A stretch of 64,000 nucleotides of DNA from Halochromatium glycolicum (GCF_016584085.1 NZ_NRSJ01000017.1:1-64000), one strand, 5' to 3'. Numbered from the stretch's first letter, positions 9,452-18,482 are shown. The notes: generated from the letters alone by a model not told the origin. Program-made: numbers and translations.

Positions 9452-9986
9452 GGCTCATTGCTCAAATCACCGCGACCCCCGATGAGTCTGGCGGAAAATA
9501 CCAGTCCATCCAATTGAAGTCAGCAGGAATACGCGGACGGGCGGCTATTAGACAGCTCGGTTGGTCGATTTGAGCCACTTGCGGTGTTTTTGCGCCGGTT
9601 GGCCGTTGTCGCTGCGGCCTTTGTGCGTTGCTCGCGCGACTGTGGACCAAGCGAGCGCGCCGAATCCAGGAAGGCCGCCGGGACGCAACGGCGCGAGCGC
9701 TGTGCTCGCGGCGTCGGATAAGGAGCCCATCCGGTGCGAGAACCAGCGGCCGCATCGGCGCGATTGGTCCTCGGTTTGCTTTTCGGTCGGGCAGCCCATC
9801 GCCGCCTGAAGCGTCGGCACCGTCCCTCGAGTTCGGAACGAGCGGCGATCACAGCAGTGAGTCCCGGCGTCGCTTCGCACGAACGATCATGGCGGCGCGC
9901 CACCCCGGCGCCACCCCGGCGCCACCCCGGCGAATGAAACGCTCACAGCTGTTGTTTGACGGTAACAGCCTTTGCAAGAGGTCAGC
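9452..9986. other. Gene-free stretch with 11-bp tandem repeat
   Basis: No frame here resembles a protein I recognise, although several overlapping open frames exist on both strands. At 9900-9932 an 11-base unit (ccaccccggcg) is repeated three times exactly. The stretch ends with the ribosome binding site aagagg (9976-9981) of the BON-domain gene. Confidence 0.55.
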
Positions 9987-10475
9987 ATGCCTTGGATGCA
10001 CCAGAACAGCTTTCACTGGATCATCGGTCCCGCTCCGAAGGCGCTATTGGCGTTCCGACTATTGGCGGTCCTGTTGGTGTGCTCGCTCGCTCCAACGGTT
10101 CAAGCGCAGTCGCCCGACGACGAGTCCATTGCGACCGGCGTGCGTCAGGCACTCGCAAACCACCCTGCGCTGAATGACGAGCAGATCACAGTGGTCGTAC
10201 GCGACGGCATCGTCGAGCTCTCCGGTTATGTCGACAGTCGTTATGAACGCGCTGTCGCAGATACCGTCACGGTCGCCGTCGAGGGGGTGCGCGCGGTCGA
10301 CAATCTGCTCGAGCAGCGCGAGATGCCGGAGCCTGTCGGCGTCGATGCAGAGGCCGAGCCCGAGCCCGAGCCCGAGGCCGGTGAGGTGAATCAGAATCCG
10401 ATCGCAGTGCCGGAACCAGGGGCCGGTTATGCCCCCGCCGGCGACCGTCCCAGGCCCCAGCCGAGCCTGCGCTGA
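9987..10475 (+). CDS. Secreted BON-domain protein
   Basis: About 162 residues. A signal peptide (LLAVLLVCSLAPTVQA, cut after AQA) is followed by one BON domain (SIATGVRQALANHPALNDEQITVVVRDGIVELSGYVDS...). The C-terminus is low complexity, rich in Glu/Pro. BON domains are periplasmic or membrane-surface modules linked to osmotic stress and outer-membrane integrity. ATG at 9987 is preceded by aagagg five bases upstream; the alternative ATG at 9972 lacks such a site. Confidence 0.75.
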   Translation: MPWMHQNSFHWIIGPAPKALLAFRLLAVLLVCSLAPTVQAQSPDDESIATGVRQALANHPALNDEQITVVVRDGIVELSGYVDSRYERAVADTVTVAVEGVRAVDNLLEQREMPEPVGVDAEAEPEPEPEAGEVNQNPIAVPEPGAGYAPAGDRPRPQPSLR

Positions 10476-10536
10476 GCCAATCAGCCTGCTCCGCCAAGTG
10501 CACGGATAACAAGGGTCCAGCGCGAAAGAGCAGTTG

Positions 10537-11274
10537 ATGGCAACGCACCGCATCGGCACCTCAGGCTGGTCTTATGACCACTGGAGCGGACCCGTCTACG
10601 CGCCGGATCGGCCGAGCTCAGACCGGCTGCTCGAGTACGCCCGCCTCTTCAACGGCACCGAGATCAACAACAGCTTCTATCATCTGCCAAGCGTGGACAC
10701 GCTGACCGCCTGGCGCGACAAGGTACCGGACGACTTCTGCTTTGCGGTCAAGGCGAGCCGCTATATCACCCACATGAAGAAGCTCAAGGACCCGCCGCAA
10801 GGTCTCGATGAGCTGCTCGAGCGGGTCAGCGTGCTGGGACCCAAGCGCGGTCCCCTGCTCTTTCAGCTCCCACCGAGGTGGCGATTCAATAGGGGCCGGC
10901 TCGAGCACTTTCTTGCCGCGCTTGAAGATGCCGGGCGCTGTGCCTTCGAGTTTCGCGATCACAGCTGGATCAACGATGAGGCCCTCGAGCTCCTCGAGCG
11001 CTTCAACACCGCCTTCTGCATCTATGACCTCGATGGGTATCAGACCCCGGAACACCTGACGGCCGACTTCATCTATCTACGGCTGCACGGCCCCGATGGT
11101 CCCTACCGCGGCCGGTACGACGATCAGGCGCTCGAGCACTGGGCCGAGCGCCTGCGCGACTGGGACGCACGCGGCCTGGATACCTACTGCTGGTTCGACA
11201 ATGACGAAGCAGGCTATGCCGTCGACAACGCCAAGACGTTGGCGGGGATGACCGGGCTCGGCTGTCAGCTCTAA
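10537..11274 (+). CDS. DUF72 family protein (YecE-like)
   Basis: About 245 residues covering the whole DUF72 TIM-barrel family: IGTSGWSYDHWSGPVY at the start, FNGTEINNSFYHLP, FAVKASRYITHMKKL, LLFQLPP, FEFRDHSW and the C-terminal DTYCWFDNDEAGYAVDNAKTL. The family is widespread and of unresolved biochemical function. I chose ATG at 10537; the TTG just before it is in frame but less likely. It follows the BON gene by about 60 bases on the same strand. Confidence 0.88.
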   Translation: MATHRIGTSGWSYDHWSGPVYAPDRPSSDRLLEYARLFNGTEINNSFYHLPSVDTLTAWRDKVPDDFCFAVKASRYITHMKKLKDPPQGLDELLERVSVLGPKRGPLLFQLPPRWRFNRGRLEHFLAALEDAGRCAFEFRDHSWINDEALELLERFNTAFCIYDLDGYQTPEHLTADFIYLRLHGPDGPYRGRYDDQALEHWAERLRDWDARGLDTYCWFDNDEAGYAVDNAKTLAGMTGLGCQL

Positions 11275-11457
11275 GAAATCCACCAGCCCCATAGGCTGGA
11301 CTGGCTTGAACGGCTCATAGATCGTTATGCTTCAACCCTCTTGCTCCCAAGAGGTCGCGTAGCTGATCAACATCGACCGCTGCACCGTCCTTCCATCAAC
11401 CGGCTCGCTCCCGCAGTCTCCTTGTCAACGCCCTTATCAACCCCCCTTGATCAACAT

Positions 11458-11853
11458 ATGAACAGCCAGGCAGTGATCGCGATCGCAACAGTCCTTCTAC
11501 TCGGCTGGCAGCCAAGCCAGGCCGCCGATCAACAGGGACGATTCAACGTGCTTGGGCTCGGCACGCACAGCTGTGGCGAGTTCGTAGAGGCCGCGAACCC
11601 GGATGAGGATGCATCACGGCCTTGGACCGATTACAACCTCTACACCGCTTATACGAGCGGGTACCTGACCGGTTACAACGAGTTCGTCGAAGGCACCCTC
11701 GACATCCGCGGTCAGAAGAAGATGCTCGAGATCATGGCGAAGATCCAAACGTTCTGTGCCGAGCATCCAGACCAGGATTTTCACGCCGGGCTCATTGAGG
11801 TTGTCGCCGAGTTGGAGCCCTATCGCAAACGTGGTCTCGATGGTGGCCTGTAG
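11458..11853 (+). CDS. Small secreted HdeA-like hypothetical protein
   Basis: About 131 residues with a signal peptide (AVIAIATVLLLGWQPSQAA). The mature part has two cysteines (THSCGEFVEA and IQTFCAEHP) flanking a helical YTSGYLTGYNEFVEG segment, an arrangement seen in small periplasmic HdeA/Rap1a-like proteins. The assignment to that fold is only a suggestion. The longer open frame starting at 11341 was rejected because the signal peptide begins at the ATG at 11458. Confidence 0.6.
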   Translation: MNSQAVIAIATVLLLGWQPSQAADQQGRFNVLGLGTHSCGEFVEAANPDEDASRPWTDYNLYTAYTSGYLTGYNEFVEGTLDIRGQKKMLEIMAKIQTFCAEHPDQDFHAGLIEVVAELEPYRKRGLDGGL

Positions 11854-11876
11854 CGCGATCTCGTTATGCCTTGCTG

Positions 11877-13040
11877 ATGACCCGCCGTACTGCTGGCCGC
11901 TCAGGCCGCGCCAAGACTCGTCGCCGTTCCTCTGCCTCGTCACCGCGTCGCCTCACCCGGCTGCTGCGCCGCAGCGCCGCCATGCTGCGCGGCCTGATCT
12001 TCACATTGGCGGCCATCACGCTGATCTCATTGGTGCCGGCCTCGACCACCGCTGAGTGGCCGGACAGTGCGCAGCAGGGCGTCGCGATCGCGCGCGAGGT
12101 GCAGACACGGATGACCGATCTCACGCACGCGGCCCTTAGGGCGGGCAGTGCGTGGCTGGCCGACACCGGGAACGACCTGCTCGCCGAGGCTGGAAGACAG
12201 GCCGCGGCCTGGATGGACCGGATTGCCGGAGTCGATCTGAGCGCCCTGGTCCCCGATCTCGGGCGGCTGCTGCCGGACCTCGATCTGCTGCTGGACGACC
12301 TGCTGGGCGACCTGCTGGGGGACTGGTGGCCACAGCCCAGCCTGCCCGCCGGCGGTGGCGATCTGCCCCGAGTCGCCGGCCGCTTCGACGTGGCCAAGGA
12401 TCTCCTCTATGACCGCGTCTATCGCGGGCATCGGGTCACGGCCTACTGCGGCTGCCGCTACGACGGCCGCGGCCGCGTGGACCTGGGCGGCTGCGGTCTC
12501 GAACGCTACCGCAGCACAGAGCGGGCGCGGCGGGTCGAGGCCGAGCATGTCCTGCCAGCCGCCCAGCTCGGCCAATCCCTGCGCTGCTGGCGCCGGCCGG
12601 AGGCCGACCCTGCCTGCCGTGAAGATGATGGCGACCTGCTCTCCGGGCGCGATTGCTGCCTGCGCGTGGACGAGACCTTCGTCGTCGCCCACAACGATCT
12701 GCATAACCTGATCCCGGCCGTCGGGCTGATCAACGGCGATCGGCGCGACTATCGCTGGGGGCTCGCCCCGTTCGGGGAGCGCTATGGCCGCTGCCGCATC
12801 CGCATCGATTCGGGCCAGCGCACCGTGCAGCCGCCCGATGAGCTGCGGGGCGACATTGCCCGGATCATGCTCTATATGCGCGACACCTACGGCCTCCGGC
12901 TAGGCTACTTGGACGAACAGCTCTTCCGGAGCTGGAACAATCTCGATCCCCCGGACGCTTGGGAGATGAAGCGGCAGGAGCGCATCGCGCGGCTGCAGGG
13001 GATGGAGAACGGATACGTGGTCGAGTATCGGCAGCGATAG
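11877..13040 (+). CDS. Endonuclease I family nuclease (EndA/Vvn-like), secreted
   Basis: About 387 residues. An Arg-rich start is followed by a hydrophobic signal (MLRGLIFTLAAITLISLVPASTTA); the true start may therefore be the ATG at 11982. The C-terminal half carries the beta-beta-alpha-metal nuclease signature of periplasmic endonuclease I: ARRVEAEHVLPAAQLG with the catalytic His, and HNDLHNLIPAVGLINGDRR with the metal-binding Asn. Many cysteines (YCGCRYDG, GCGLER, RDCCLR) suggest disulfides, as in Vvn. The N-terminal leucine/aspartate-rich helix region (DLDLLLDDLLGDLLGDW) is not part of the nuclease domain and contains an internal tandem duplication. Confidence 0.8.
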   Translation: MTRRTAGRSGRAKTRRRSSASSPRRLTRLLRRSAAMLRGLIFTLAAITLISLVPASTTAEWPDSAQQGVAIAREVQTRMTDLTHAALRAGSAWLADTGNDLLAEAGRQAAAWMDRIAGVDLSALVPDLGRLLPDLDLLLDDLLGDLLGDWWPQPSLPAGGGDLPRVAGRFDVAKDLLYDRVYRGHRVTAYCGCRYDGRGRVDLGGCGLERYRSTERARRVEAEHVLPAAQLGQSLRCWRRPEADPACREDDGDLLSGRDCCLRVDETFVVAHNDLHNLIPAVGLINGDRRDYRWGLAPFGERYGRCRIRIDSGQRTVQPPDELRGDIARIMLYMRDTYGLRLGYLDEQLFRSWNNLDPPDAWEMKRQERIARLQGMENGYVVEYRQR

Positions 13041-13291
13041 GCTGGGGCGGTGCCGGATCGCCTCGACCTGGCGCGGATCGATCATCCTCGATCGCCTCGT
13101 ACAGCAGCTTGCCGTTGAAGCCGACGCGCGGGCAAGCAGGCCCGAGCCGAGGTTGGTGATCAGCAGCAAGGCCCGGAATCGCTCCGGTCGATTGTTGACC
13201 CTCTTGCTGCGCTGTACCATCGCGATGCTGCACAATCGATCGCCCATGCACTGGCTGGCCGCGACCCCCCGCCTGACGCCTCCGCAATCAC

Positions 13292-13639
13292 ATGAACAGA
13301 ACCAAGCCGCCCTTCCTCCTGACCTTGCCGCTGCTGCTGGCAGGCTGTGTGACCACTGGCCAGCACGTGACCGACTGGGGTGAGATCACCCTCGCTCCTG
13401 GCGATACCGGCGTCTGCCATTCCAACCCCTGTCGCGTCTTCTTCGAGATGCCACCTGGGGAGGGAAACCAAGAGGGACGCTTCGCGCTACGCGGGACAGG
13501 CTTCCCAATCGGCGAGTACCCGGCCGGCAAGACGGCGATGATCGGCAGCTTCTTCGAGAGCAGCGTGATCGAGGTCGTCGGGGCCGATGTGCCGAAGACC
13601 TACCTCTACGTGCCGAATACCTCAGGTGAGGTGGAATGA
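13292..13639 (+). CDS. Hypothetical lipoprotein
   Basis: 115 residues. A lipobox (LLLAGC, Cys at about residue 19) marks it as a lipoprotein. The mature domain (GDTGVCHSNPCRVFFEMPPGE ... GTGFPIGEYPAGKTAMIG) has two further cysteines and looks beta-rich; no family was recognised. The 250 bases before it hold only scraps of a lost leftward frame. Confidence 0.65.
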   Translation: MNRTKPPFLLTLPLLLAGCVTTGQHVTDWGEITLAPGDTGVCHSNPCRVFFEMPPGEGNQEGRFALRGTGFPIGEYPAGKTAMIGSFFESSVIEVVGADVPKTYLYVPNTSGEVE

Positions 13640-14039
13640 GATCGAGCGCTCGCCCTTTTGCATCGATTGGCTGGCGCCGCTGGAATGGCGACTAACCGCT
13701 GTCTTCGCGCTAGGCATTGCCCTTCGCCTACTGGCCCTGCCGGCTGACGCGGAAGTGATCTCGAACAAGGACGTTCAGCCCATCGAGTCAACCCGCGCCC
13801 GATTCTAGCTGTTGCAGCAACTCGGGCGTTGGCCAGGCGTCGGCCGGAAGCCCATGCGCTGCTGCGCGCGACGCACGGCTGCCCGCGTCTTCTCGCCCAG
13901 GATGCCGCCGATGGCGCCGACAGCTTGACCAGGCGTTGTTGGAACAGAACAAACGCTCGCAGCCGATGGCTCAGGATACCGCCGGTCTCGCGTCAGCGAG
14001 TGCGGTTGCAGAAACCAGCTCGATCGCCGCCTTCAGCCT
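13640..14039. other. Gene-poor gap containing a peptidoglycan-binding remnant
   Basis: Nothing intact is seen. Two overlapping rightward frames (13587-13808 and 13829-14353) have no recognisable content. The only interpretable sequence is the leftward lytic transglycosylase tail remnant at 13788-13935. Confidence 0.5.
13788..13935 (-). pseudogene. Peptidoglycan-binding domain remnant (lytic transglycosylase tail)
   Basis: Read leftwards, AVGAIGGILGEKTRAAVRRAQ, then after a one-base frameshift GLPADAWPTPELLQQLES and a stop. This is the C-terminal PG_binding_1 pattern of MltB-type lytic transglycosylases (GxxDGxxGxKTxxAVxxxQxxxGLPADxxPTxxLL). The catalytic domain is absent. It is a relic with at least one frameshift. 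Confidence 0.65.
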
Positions 14040-14948
14040 ATGCTCATCAAGACCGCCCTGTTCATCGTCCAGGCCCTTCTCGGTCTCCTTATCATCGGAC
14101 TGCTCCTCTGGTGGCTGCAGCCGCGGATGATCTTCTTTCCGCTCGCGCCGCTGCACGCGACGCCGGCCGATTGGGGTCTGGACTACGAGGATGTTCGGTT
14201 CGTCACCGAGGAGGGTGTCGGATTGCACGGCTGGCTGATCCGGGCACCGACCCGGGCACCGGCCAAGCGTTCGAGTCGGCCCAACACCGTTCAGCCCAAC
14301 ACTGTTCAGCCCAGCACCGTTCGACCCAGCACCGTGCTGTTGCTGCATGGTAACGCAGGAAACATCTCCCACCGTCGCGACTCGGTCACGATCTTGACCG
14401 ACCTCGGGCTCGACGTGTTCATCATCGATTACCGAGGCTATGGGCAAAGCGAGGGGTCGCCTTCGGAACAGGGGTTGTACGCGGATGCAGCGGCAGCCTG
14501 GCGCTGGCTGACCGAAACACGCAATATCGAGCCGCAGCAGATCGTCGTCTTCGGGCGCTCGCTCGGGGGTGCAGTTGCCGTACAGCTCGCGGCCCAAACA
14601 GGGCCGGCCGCGCTGATCGTCGAATCCAGCTTCGATCGGCTCCAGAGCTTGGCCGATGTCCATTACCCACTGCTTGCGCGCGTGATCCCGCTGCGCTATC
14701 GCTTCCCGGCGGTCGAGCAGATCGCAGCTGTGCGCTGTCCGGTCCTGGTGCTGCACAGCCCGGACGACCGGATCGTGCCCTATGCCCTGGGACAGCGCCT
14801 GTACGAGGCCGCGCCAGAGCCTAAGCTGTTCGTCGAGCTCCGTGGCGGCCATAATGAGGGCTTCCTGCAATCGCAGCCCGCCTATCAGCAGTCCTTGGAC
14901 GCCTTTCTGGATGGGCTTCCCGCAGCGCGCAGGCCACAGGATGATTGA
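14040..14948 (+). CDS. Membrane-anchored alpha/beta hydrolase (BEM46/FrsA-like)
   Basis: 302 residues. An N-terminal membrane helix (FIVQALLGLLIIGLLLWWL) is followed by an alpha/beta hydrolase core: LLLHGNAGNISHR (oxyanion region), GRSLGG with the nucleophilic Ser near residue 173, HSPDDRIVPY with the acidic residue, and RGGHNEGF with the catalytic His. All triad positions are present. A 15-base tandem repeat in the gene adds the segment PNTVQPNTVQPSTVRPSTV just before the oxyanion loop, an unusual insertion near the active site. Substrate unknown. Its stop overlaps the start of the next gene. Confidence 0.82.
   Translation: MLIKTALFIVQALLGLLIIGLLLWWLQPRMIFFPLAPLHATPADWGLDYEDVRFVTEEGVGLHGWLIRAPTRAPAKRSSRPNTVQPNTVQPSTVRPSTVLLLHGNAGNISHRRDSVTILTDLGLDVFIIDYRGYGQSEGSPSEQGLYADAAAAWRWLTETRNIEPQQIVVFGRSLGGAVAVQLAAQTGPAALIVESSFDRLQSLADVHYPLLARVIPLRYRFPAVEQIAAVRCPVLVLHSPDDRIVPYALGQRLYEAAPEPKLFVELRGGHNEGFLQSQPAYQQSLDAFLDGLPAARRPQDD
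14280..14339 (+). repeat. In-frame 15-bp tandem repeat within hydrolase gene
   Basis: Four units of the type cccaacaccgttcag (14280-14294, 14295-14309, 14310-14324, 14325-14339), diverging by one to five bases. Being 15 bases long, the unit keeps the frame and yields a Pro-(Asn/Ser)-Thr-Val-(Gln/Arg/Leu) pentapeptide repeat. Confidence 0.88.
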
Positions 14949-15324
14949 CACCGCCGTCAGCCTTCAACGATCGGTCTCGGCCTGGCATGGACCGTCGAAC
15001 AGCCCAGCGTTTCGCGAAACCCTGATCGACGAACTGGAGATGCTGGGCCCCGATCACCCCGCGCTGCAGCCATTGCTGCAAGCCGGTTTGACCCAGACCA
15101 GCGCGGTTGCTGAGTCGCCCTTGACCTTCCACCTATTGAGCCATCGCGAGCAGGATGACCGCATCCTGGCGCATCTCGGGGTCTTCTATGCTGGGATCAT
15201 CGCCGGCTGCAGCTGCGCTGATGATCCCTCGCCCGTCGACAGCCTCACCGAGCATTGCGAGCTCCGGCTCGAGATCAACGTCGCCACTGGCGAGGCGCGC
15301 CTGACCCTATTGGATTCGCCATGA
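14941..15324 (+). CDS. Conserved-looking hypothetical protein
   Basis: 127 residues starting at the ATG at 14941, which overlaps the last eight bases of the hydrolase gene, so the two are probably co-translated. The core HREQDDRILAHLGVFYAGIIAGCSC and CELRLEINVATGEARLTLLD suggest a small alpha/beta protein with a Cys-rich loop. No family recognised. The next gene, dinB, starts 43 bases downstream. Confidence 0.6.
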   Translation: MIDTAVSLQRSVSAWHGPSNSPAFRETLIDELEMLGPDHPALQPLLQAGLTQTSAVAESPLTFHLLSHREQDDRILAHLGVFYAGIIAGCSCADDPSPVDSLTEHCELRLEINVATGEARLTLLDSP

Positions 15325-15367
15325 TCAAGCGGCTTGCCAACCGGCACTGGCCAGCAAGGAGCAGGTC

Positions 15368-16633
15368 GTGACCCGCCTGATCCTGCACCTCGATCTGGAC
15401 GCCTTCTTTGCGGCGCTCGAGCAGCGTGATCATCCCGAGTGGCGCGGCCTGCCGCTGGTGGTCGGCGCAGCGCCGGGCGGGCGCGGGGTGGTCGCGACCT
15501 GTTCCTATGAGGCGCGCCGTTATGGCGTCCATTCCGCGATGCCGATCGGCGAGGCCGTCCGACGGCTGCCGCCGGAGACCGTCTATGTGCGCCCGCAGAT
15601 GGCGCGCTATGCCGAGGCCTCGCGGCAGGTGATGACGGCGCTGGAGCGCCTATCCCCGGTGATCGAGCCCGTCTCGGTCGATGAGGCGTTTCTCGATGTC
15701 ACCGGGCTCGAGCGTCTGATCGGACCGCCGGAGGCAATCGGCCGCCAGGCGAAGATGCTGGTCCAGGAGACCGTCGGGCTCACGGCCTCGGTGGGCATCG
15801 GACCGAACCGGCTGATCGCGAAGCTGGCCTCGGAGCGGGACAAGCCGGATGGGCTGACAGTGGTGCCTTCCGAGACGGTGCAGGCGTTCTTGGACCCGTT
15901 GCCGTTGACCGTGCTGCGCGGGCTGGGACGGCGTACGGCACCCAAGCTGCGGGCACTGGGGCTGGAAACGGTCGCCGATGTGCGCGCACTGTCGTTGGAG
16001 CACCTGCGTCGGCTGCTGGGCGCCCACCAGGGCACGCGAATCTATCAGCAGGCACGCGGCCTGGCCGAGGATCGGGTCGAGGTCGGCCGGTCGCGCCAAT
16101 CGATCTCCAAAGAGACCACCTTTCCCGAGGATGTGACCGATCCAGCCCTGCTCCGTGAGACCCTGCGCTGGGCCGCGCAGGAGGTCGCCTATCTGGCCCG
16201 CCACGGCGGCTACCAAGGCACCGTGGTCACGCTTAAGATCCGGTTTCGCGGCTTCGAGACCCATACGCGCACCCAGACGCTGCGCATGCCGACGGCTGAT
16301 GACCGGACCCTGTTCCGGACGGCCTGGGCGCTGCTCGAGGCTGGCCGCTGGGGTGCGCGGCCGGTGCGGCTGATCGGGCTCGGGCTGAGCGCCTGGGCGC
16401 AGGGCCTGGACGCCGCTGTTCAGCCCGACCTGTTCTCGGGGGCGAACCGGTCGGGCGCGGATTGGTCGGGCGCGAACTGTTCGGACGTGAACCGATCGGG
16501 CGCGACCTGTTCGGACGCGAACAGGGCGCCGGTCACCCCAACCGAAACGCGTCTGAACGAGACATTGGATGCGATCCGCGCGCGCTTTGGTCCGGGCGTG
16601 ATCCAGCGCGGCGGACAACGACGTCGGCCCTAG
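15368..16633 (+). CDS. dinB: DNA polymerase IV (Y-family translesion polymerase)
   Basis: 421 residues. Catalytic acidic residues lie in LHLDLDAFFAALEQ (near residue 8) and PVSVDEAFLDVT (near 105); CSYEARRYGVHSAMP and SVGIGPNRLIAKLASERDKPDG are diagnostic, followed by helix-hairpin-helix and little-finger domains. It performs error-prone bypass of DNA lesions. A GTG start at 15368 follows AAGGAG (15356-15361). The C-terminus after QPDLFSG, where a beta-clamp-binding motif would sit, is extended by five pentapeptide units encoded by a 15-base tandem repeat and then a conserved-looking tail (LNETLDAIRARFGPGVIQRG). Confidence 0.92.
   Translation: MTRLILHLDLDAFFAALEQRDHPEWRGLPLVVGAAPGGRGVVATCSYEARRYGVHSAMPIGEAVRRLPPETVYVRPQMARYAEASRQVMTALERLSPVIEPVSVDEAFLDVTGLERLIGPPEAIGRQAKMLVQETVGLTASVGIGPNRLIAKLASERDKPDGLTVVPSETVQAFLDPLPLTVLRGLGRRTAPKLRALGLETVADVRALSLEHLRRLLGAHQGTRIYQQARGLAEDRVEVGRSRQSISKETTFPEDVTDPALLRETLRWAAQEVAYLARHGGYQGTVVTLKIRFRGFETHTRTQTLRMPTADDRTLFRTAWALLEAGRWGARPVRLIGLGLSAWAQGLDAAVQPDLFSGANRSGADWSGANCSDVNRSGATCSDANRAPVTPTETRLNETLDAIRARFGPGVIQRGGQRRRP
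16442..16525 (+). repeat. In-frame 15-bp tandem repeat within dinB
   Basis: Five and a half degenerate units of the type gcgaaccggtcgggc (16442, 16457, 16472, 16487, 16502, then a partial). They encode NRSGA/DWSGA/NCSDV/NRSGA/TCSDA, between the likely clamp-binding segment and the C-terminal tail of DNA polymerase IV. Confidence 0.85.
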
Positions 16634-16681
16634 CCTGCGCGCCCCTGCGCTGCACCCTCGCTAGCCAGCCCCTCTCACCGA

Positions 16682-17686
16682 CTATCCGTCGTCTTTCCGA
16701 ACCGGAGGCGCCATGAACTCGGGCCCCACCGGATCGTTGACCTGCTCGGCGATGATGGCGTCGATCGCGCTCATCGCGTCGGCGTCCAGCCCCCAGCCGT
16801 CGATGCTGTTCACCGGGTCGAGCTGATCGGGTCGCCGGGCGCCCCAAAGCGCAATGGTGTGACCCGGCTGGTCGAGCAACCAGCGCAGCGCCAACGCCAT
16901 GACATCCTTGCCGTACCGGTCCCGGGCGAAGCGATCGAGTGCCTCCACGGCGGCGAGGTACTGGTCGAAGCGCGGGGGCTGAAACTTCGGGTCCGCCTGT
17001 CGCAGGTCGTCGCCTTCGAACTGACGGTCGCGGGACATCCTGCCGCTCAGCAGGCCCCGGCACAGCGCGCCATAGGTCAGGGTCGCGATGCCATGCTCCG
17101 CACAGTACGGCAGGACCTCATCGCCGAGGCCGCGCTCGAACAGGTTGTACGGCGGCTGATTCGCGTGCAGCGGCGCGGCTTCCCGGAACTGGTCCATCTG
17201 CTCGGCATTGAAATTGGAGACCCCGATCGCTCGGATCTTGCCGGCCTGGTAGAGATCATCCATCGCACGGGCGGTCTCGTCCATGGGCGTCTTCGGGTCC
17301 GGCCAGTGCACCTGGTAGAGATCGATCCGGTCCGTGTGCAGCCGCCGCAGCGAGTCCTCGACCTCGCGTTCGATGCGCGCGCGGGTCGCATCCCGCCATA
17401 GCCGTTCATGGTCATCGGACCAAGCAATCCCGCACTTGGTCGCCAGGACCACCTGATCGCGAAGCCCGTGCCGGGTCAGGGCCTCGCCGACGATCGTCTC
17501 GGACCGGCCCATGCCGTAGACGGCGGCGGTATCGATGAAGGTGATGCCGCGCTCGACGGCGCTGCGGATCGTCTCGATGGATGCTGCTTCATCGGTGCCG
17601 CCCCACATCCAGCCCCCGATGGCCCAGGTACCAAGCCCGATGCGGGAAACGGTGAGATCGGTGTCGGCAAGCGTCGCGTATTCCAT
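16682..17686 (-). CDS. Aldo/keto reductase
   Basis: 334 residues. The NADPH-dependent TIM-barrel family is clear: IGLGTWAIGGWMWGG, FIDTAAVYGMGRSE (Asp and Tyr of the catalytic tetrad), VVLATKCG (Lys), LYQVHWPDP (His), IGVSNFNAEQMDQF, and the C-terminal IALWGARRPDQLD cofactor-binding stretch. It resembles the AKR11/AKR12-type oxidoreductases. Specific substrate unknown. It converges with dinB, leaving about 50 bases between the stop codons. Confidence 0.9.
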   Translation of the reverse strand: MEYATLADTDLTVSRIGLGTWAIGGWMWGGTDEAASIETIRSAVERGITFIDTAAVYGMGRSETIVGEALTRHGLRDQVVLATKCGIAWSDDHERLWRDATRARIEREVEDSLRRLHTDRIDLYQVHWPDPKTPMDETARAMDDLYQAGKIRAIGVSNFNAEQMDQFREAAPLHANQPPYNLFERGLGDEVLPYCAEHGIATLTYGALCRGLLSGRMSRDRQFEGDDLRQADPKFQPPRFDQYLAAVEALDRFARDRYGKDVMALALRWLLDQPGHTIALWGARRPDQLDPVNSIDGWGLDADAMSAIDAIIAEQVNDPVGPEFMAPPVRKDDG

Positions 17687-17999
17687 TCTGTCCCCTACTC
17701 GGTTGAATCACTGATCGCGGCGCGGTTGCTGTGCAGCCGTGCCGGCTGAAATCCCGTGGTGGGAAGCAAGGCCGATGCCAACGCCTGCCATGCCATGCCG
17801 GGCCATGCCACGGCGGACAAGTGCTCCACGACGGCCAGTTCGGCATAACGCAGAAGCGGCGTTCTCCCCCAAGCCCCGGTTGTTTCGAACCAAGCAAGGG
17901 CGAAGGCCCGGTCTATGGCGGCACCGATGCGGGTCTAGCGGCCCATGCAGAACAGCGCTTCGGGACCGCACAACCCCTCGGGGGTGAAGACGAATAAGG
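17687..17999. other. Gap without a recognisable gene
   Basis: Several short frames cross this stretch on both strands but none resembles a known protein or has a convincing ribosome site. A small iteration of atgcc(at)gcc at about 17775-17810 is the only visible structure. Confidence 0.5.
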
Positions 18000-18356
18000 C
18001 TAGTCCCCAACCCCCGGATCGGGCTCGAAGTAACAGACCAGCGTGACGGCCTGCTGAGTCAGCGCCTCGTACTCTTCCGCGAGTGACCGAGCGCTGTCGA
18101 AGAATTCCCGTTGAAACACTCTGATGGAGATGTCTTCCCAATCACCTTGAAAGAGACTCTCCGTCGCGGACTCGATCTGGAGCGCCTGCGTCCTTTTCCC
18201 GCCGACGAGGCCGAGCAATCCGCCGGCGGCAGTATCGACCGTCAGGTATTCACCGTTGAACCGACCGGCCGTGGCAAGGTGCCTCCGCATCAGCGAGCGG
18301 AATCGCTCTAGCCGGACGTATCGGGACCCGGGTGCTTCAGCCATCCCCTCGTGCAC
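18000..18356 (-). CDS. Hypothetical protein
   Basis: 118 residues (a start at the second Met, 18344, is equally possible). The sequence RYVRLERFRSLMRRHLATAGRFNGEYLTVD and the C-terminal QAVTLVCYFEPDPGVGD look like a folded small cytoplasmic protein with ordinary composition, but no family was recognised. It sits alone between the aldo/keto reductase and the AIM24-like gene. Confidence 0.5.
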   Translation of the reverse strand: MHEGMAEAPGSRYVRLERFRSLMRRHLATAGRFNGEYLTVDTAAGGLLGLVGGKRTQALQIESATESLFQGDWEDISIRVFQREFFDSARSLAEEYEALTQQAVTLVCYFEPDPGVGD

Positions 18357-18482
18357 CGCCTGTCGTCACGCTCGGTCCTGTTCTGTACCGTTCCTGCAGC
18401 GGGTCTGCTGCAGCCTGGTGCGAGGTGGCCGCATCAAGCCCCAAGCGCACTGGTCTTCGAGATGCGACCCAGCGCCGCCTCA

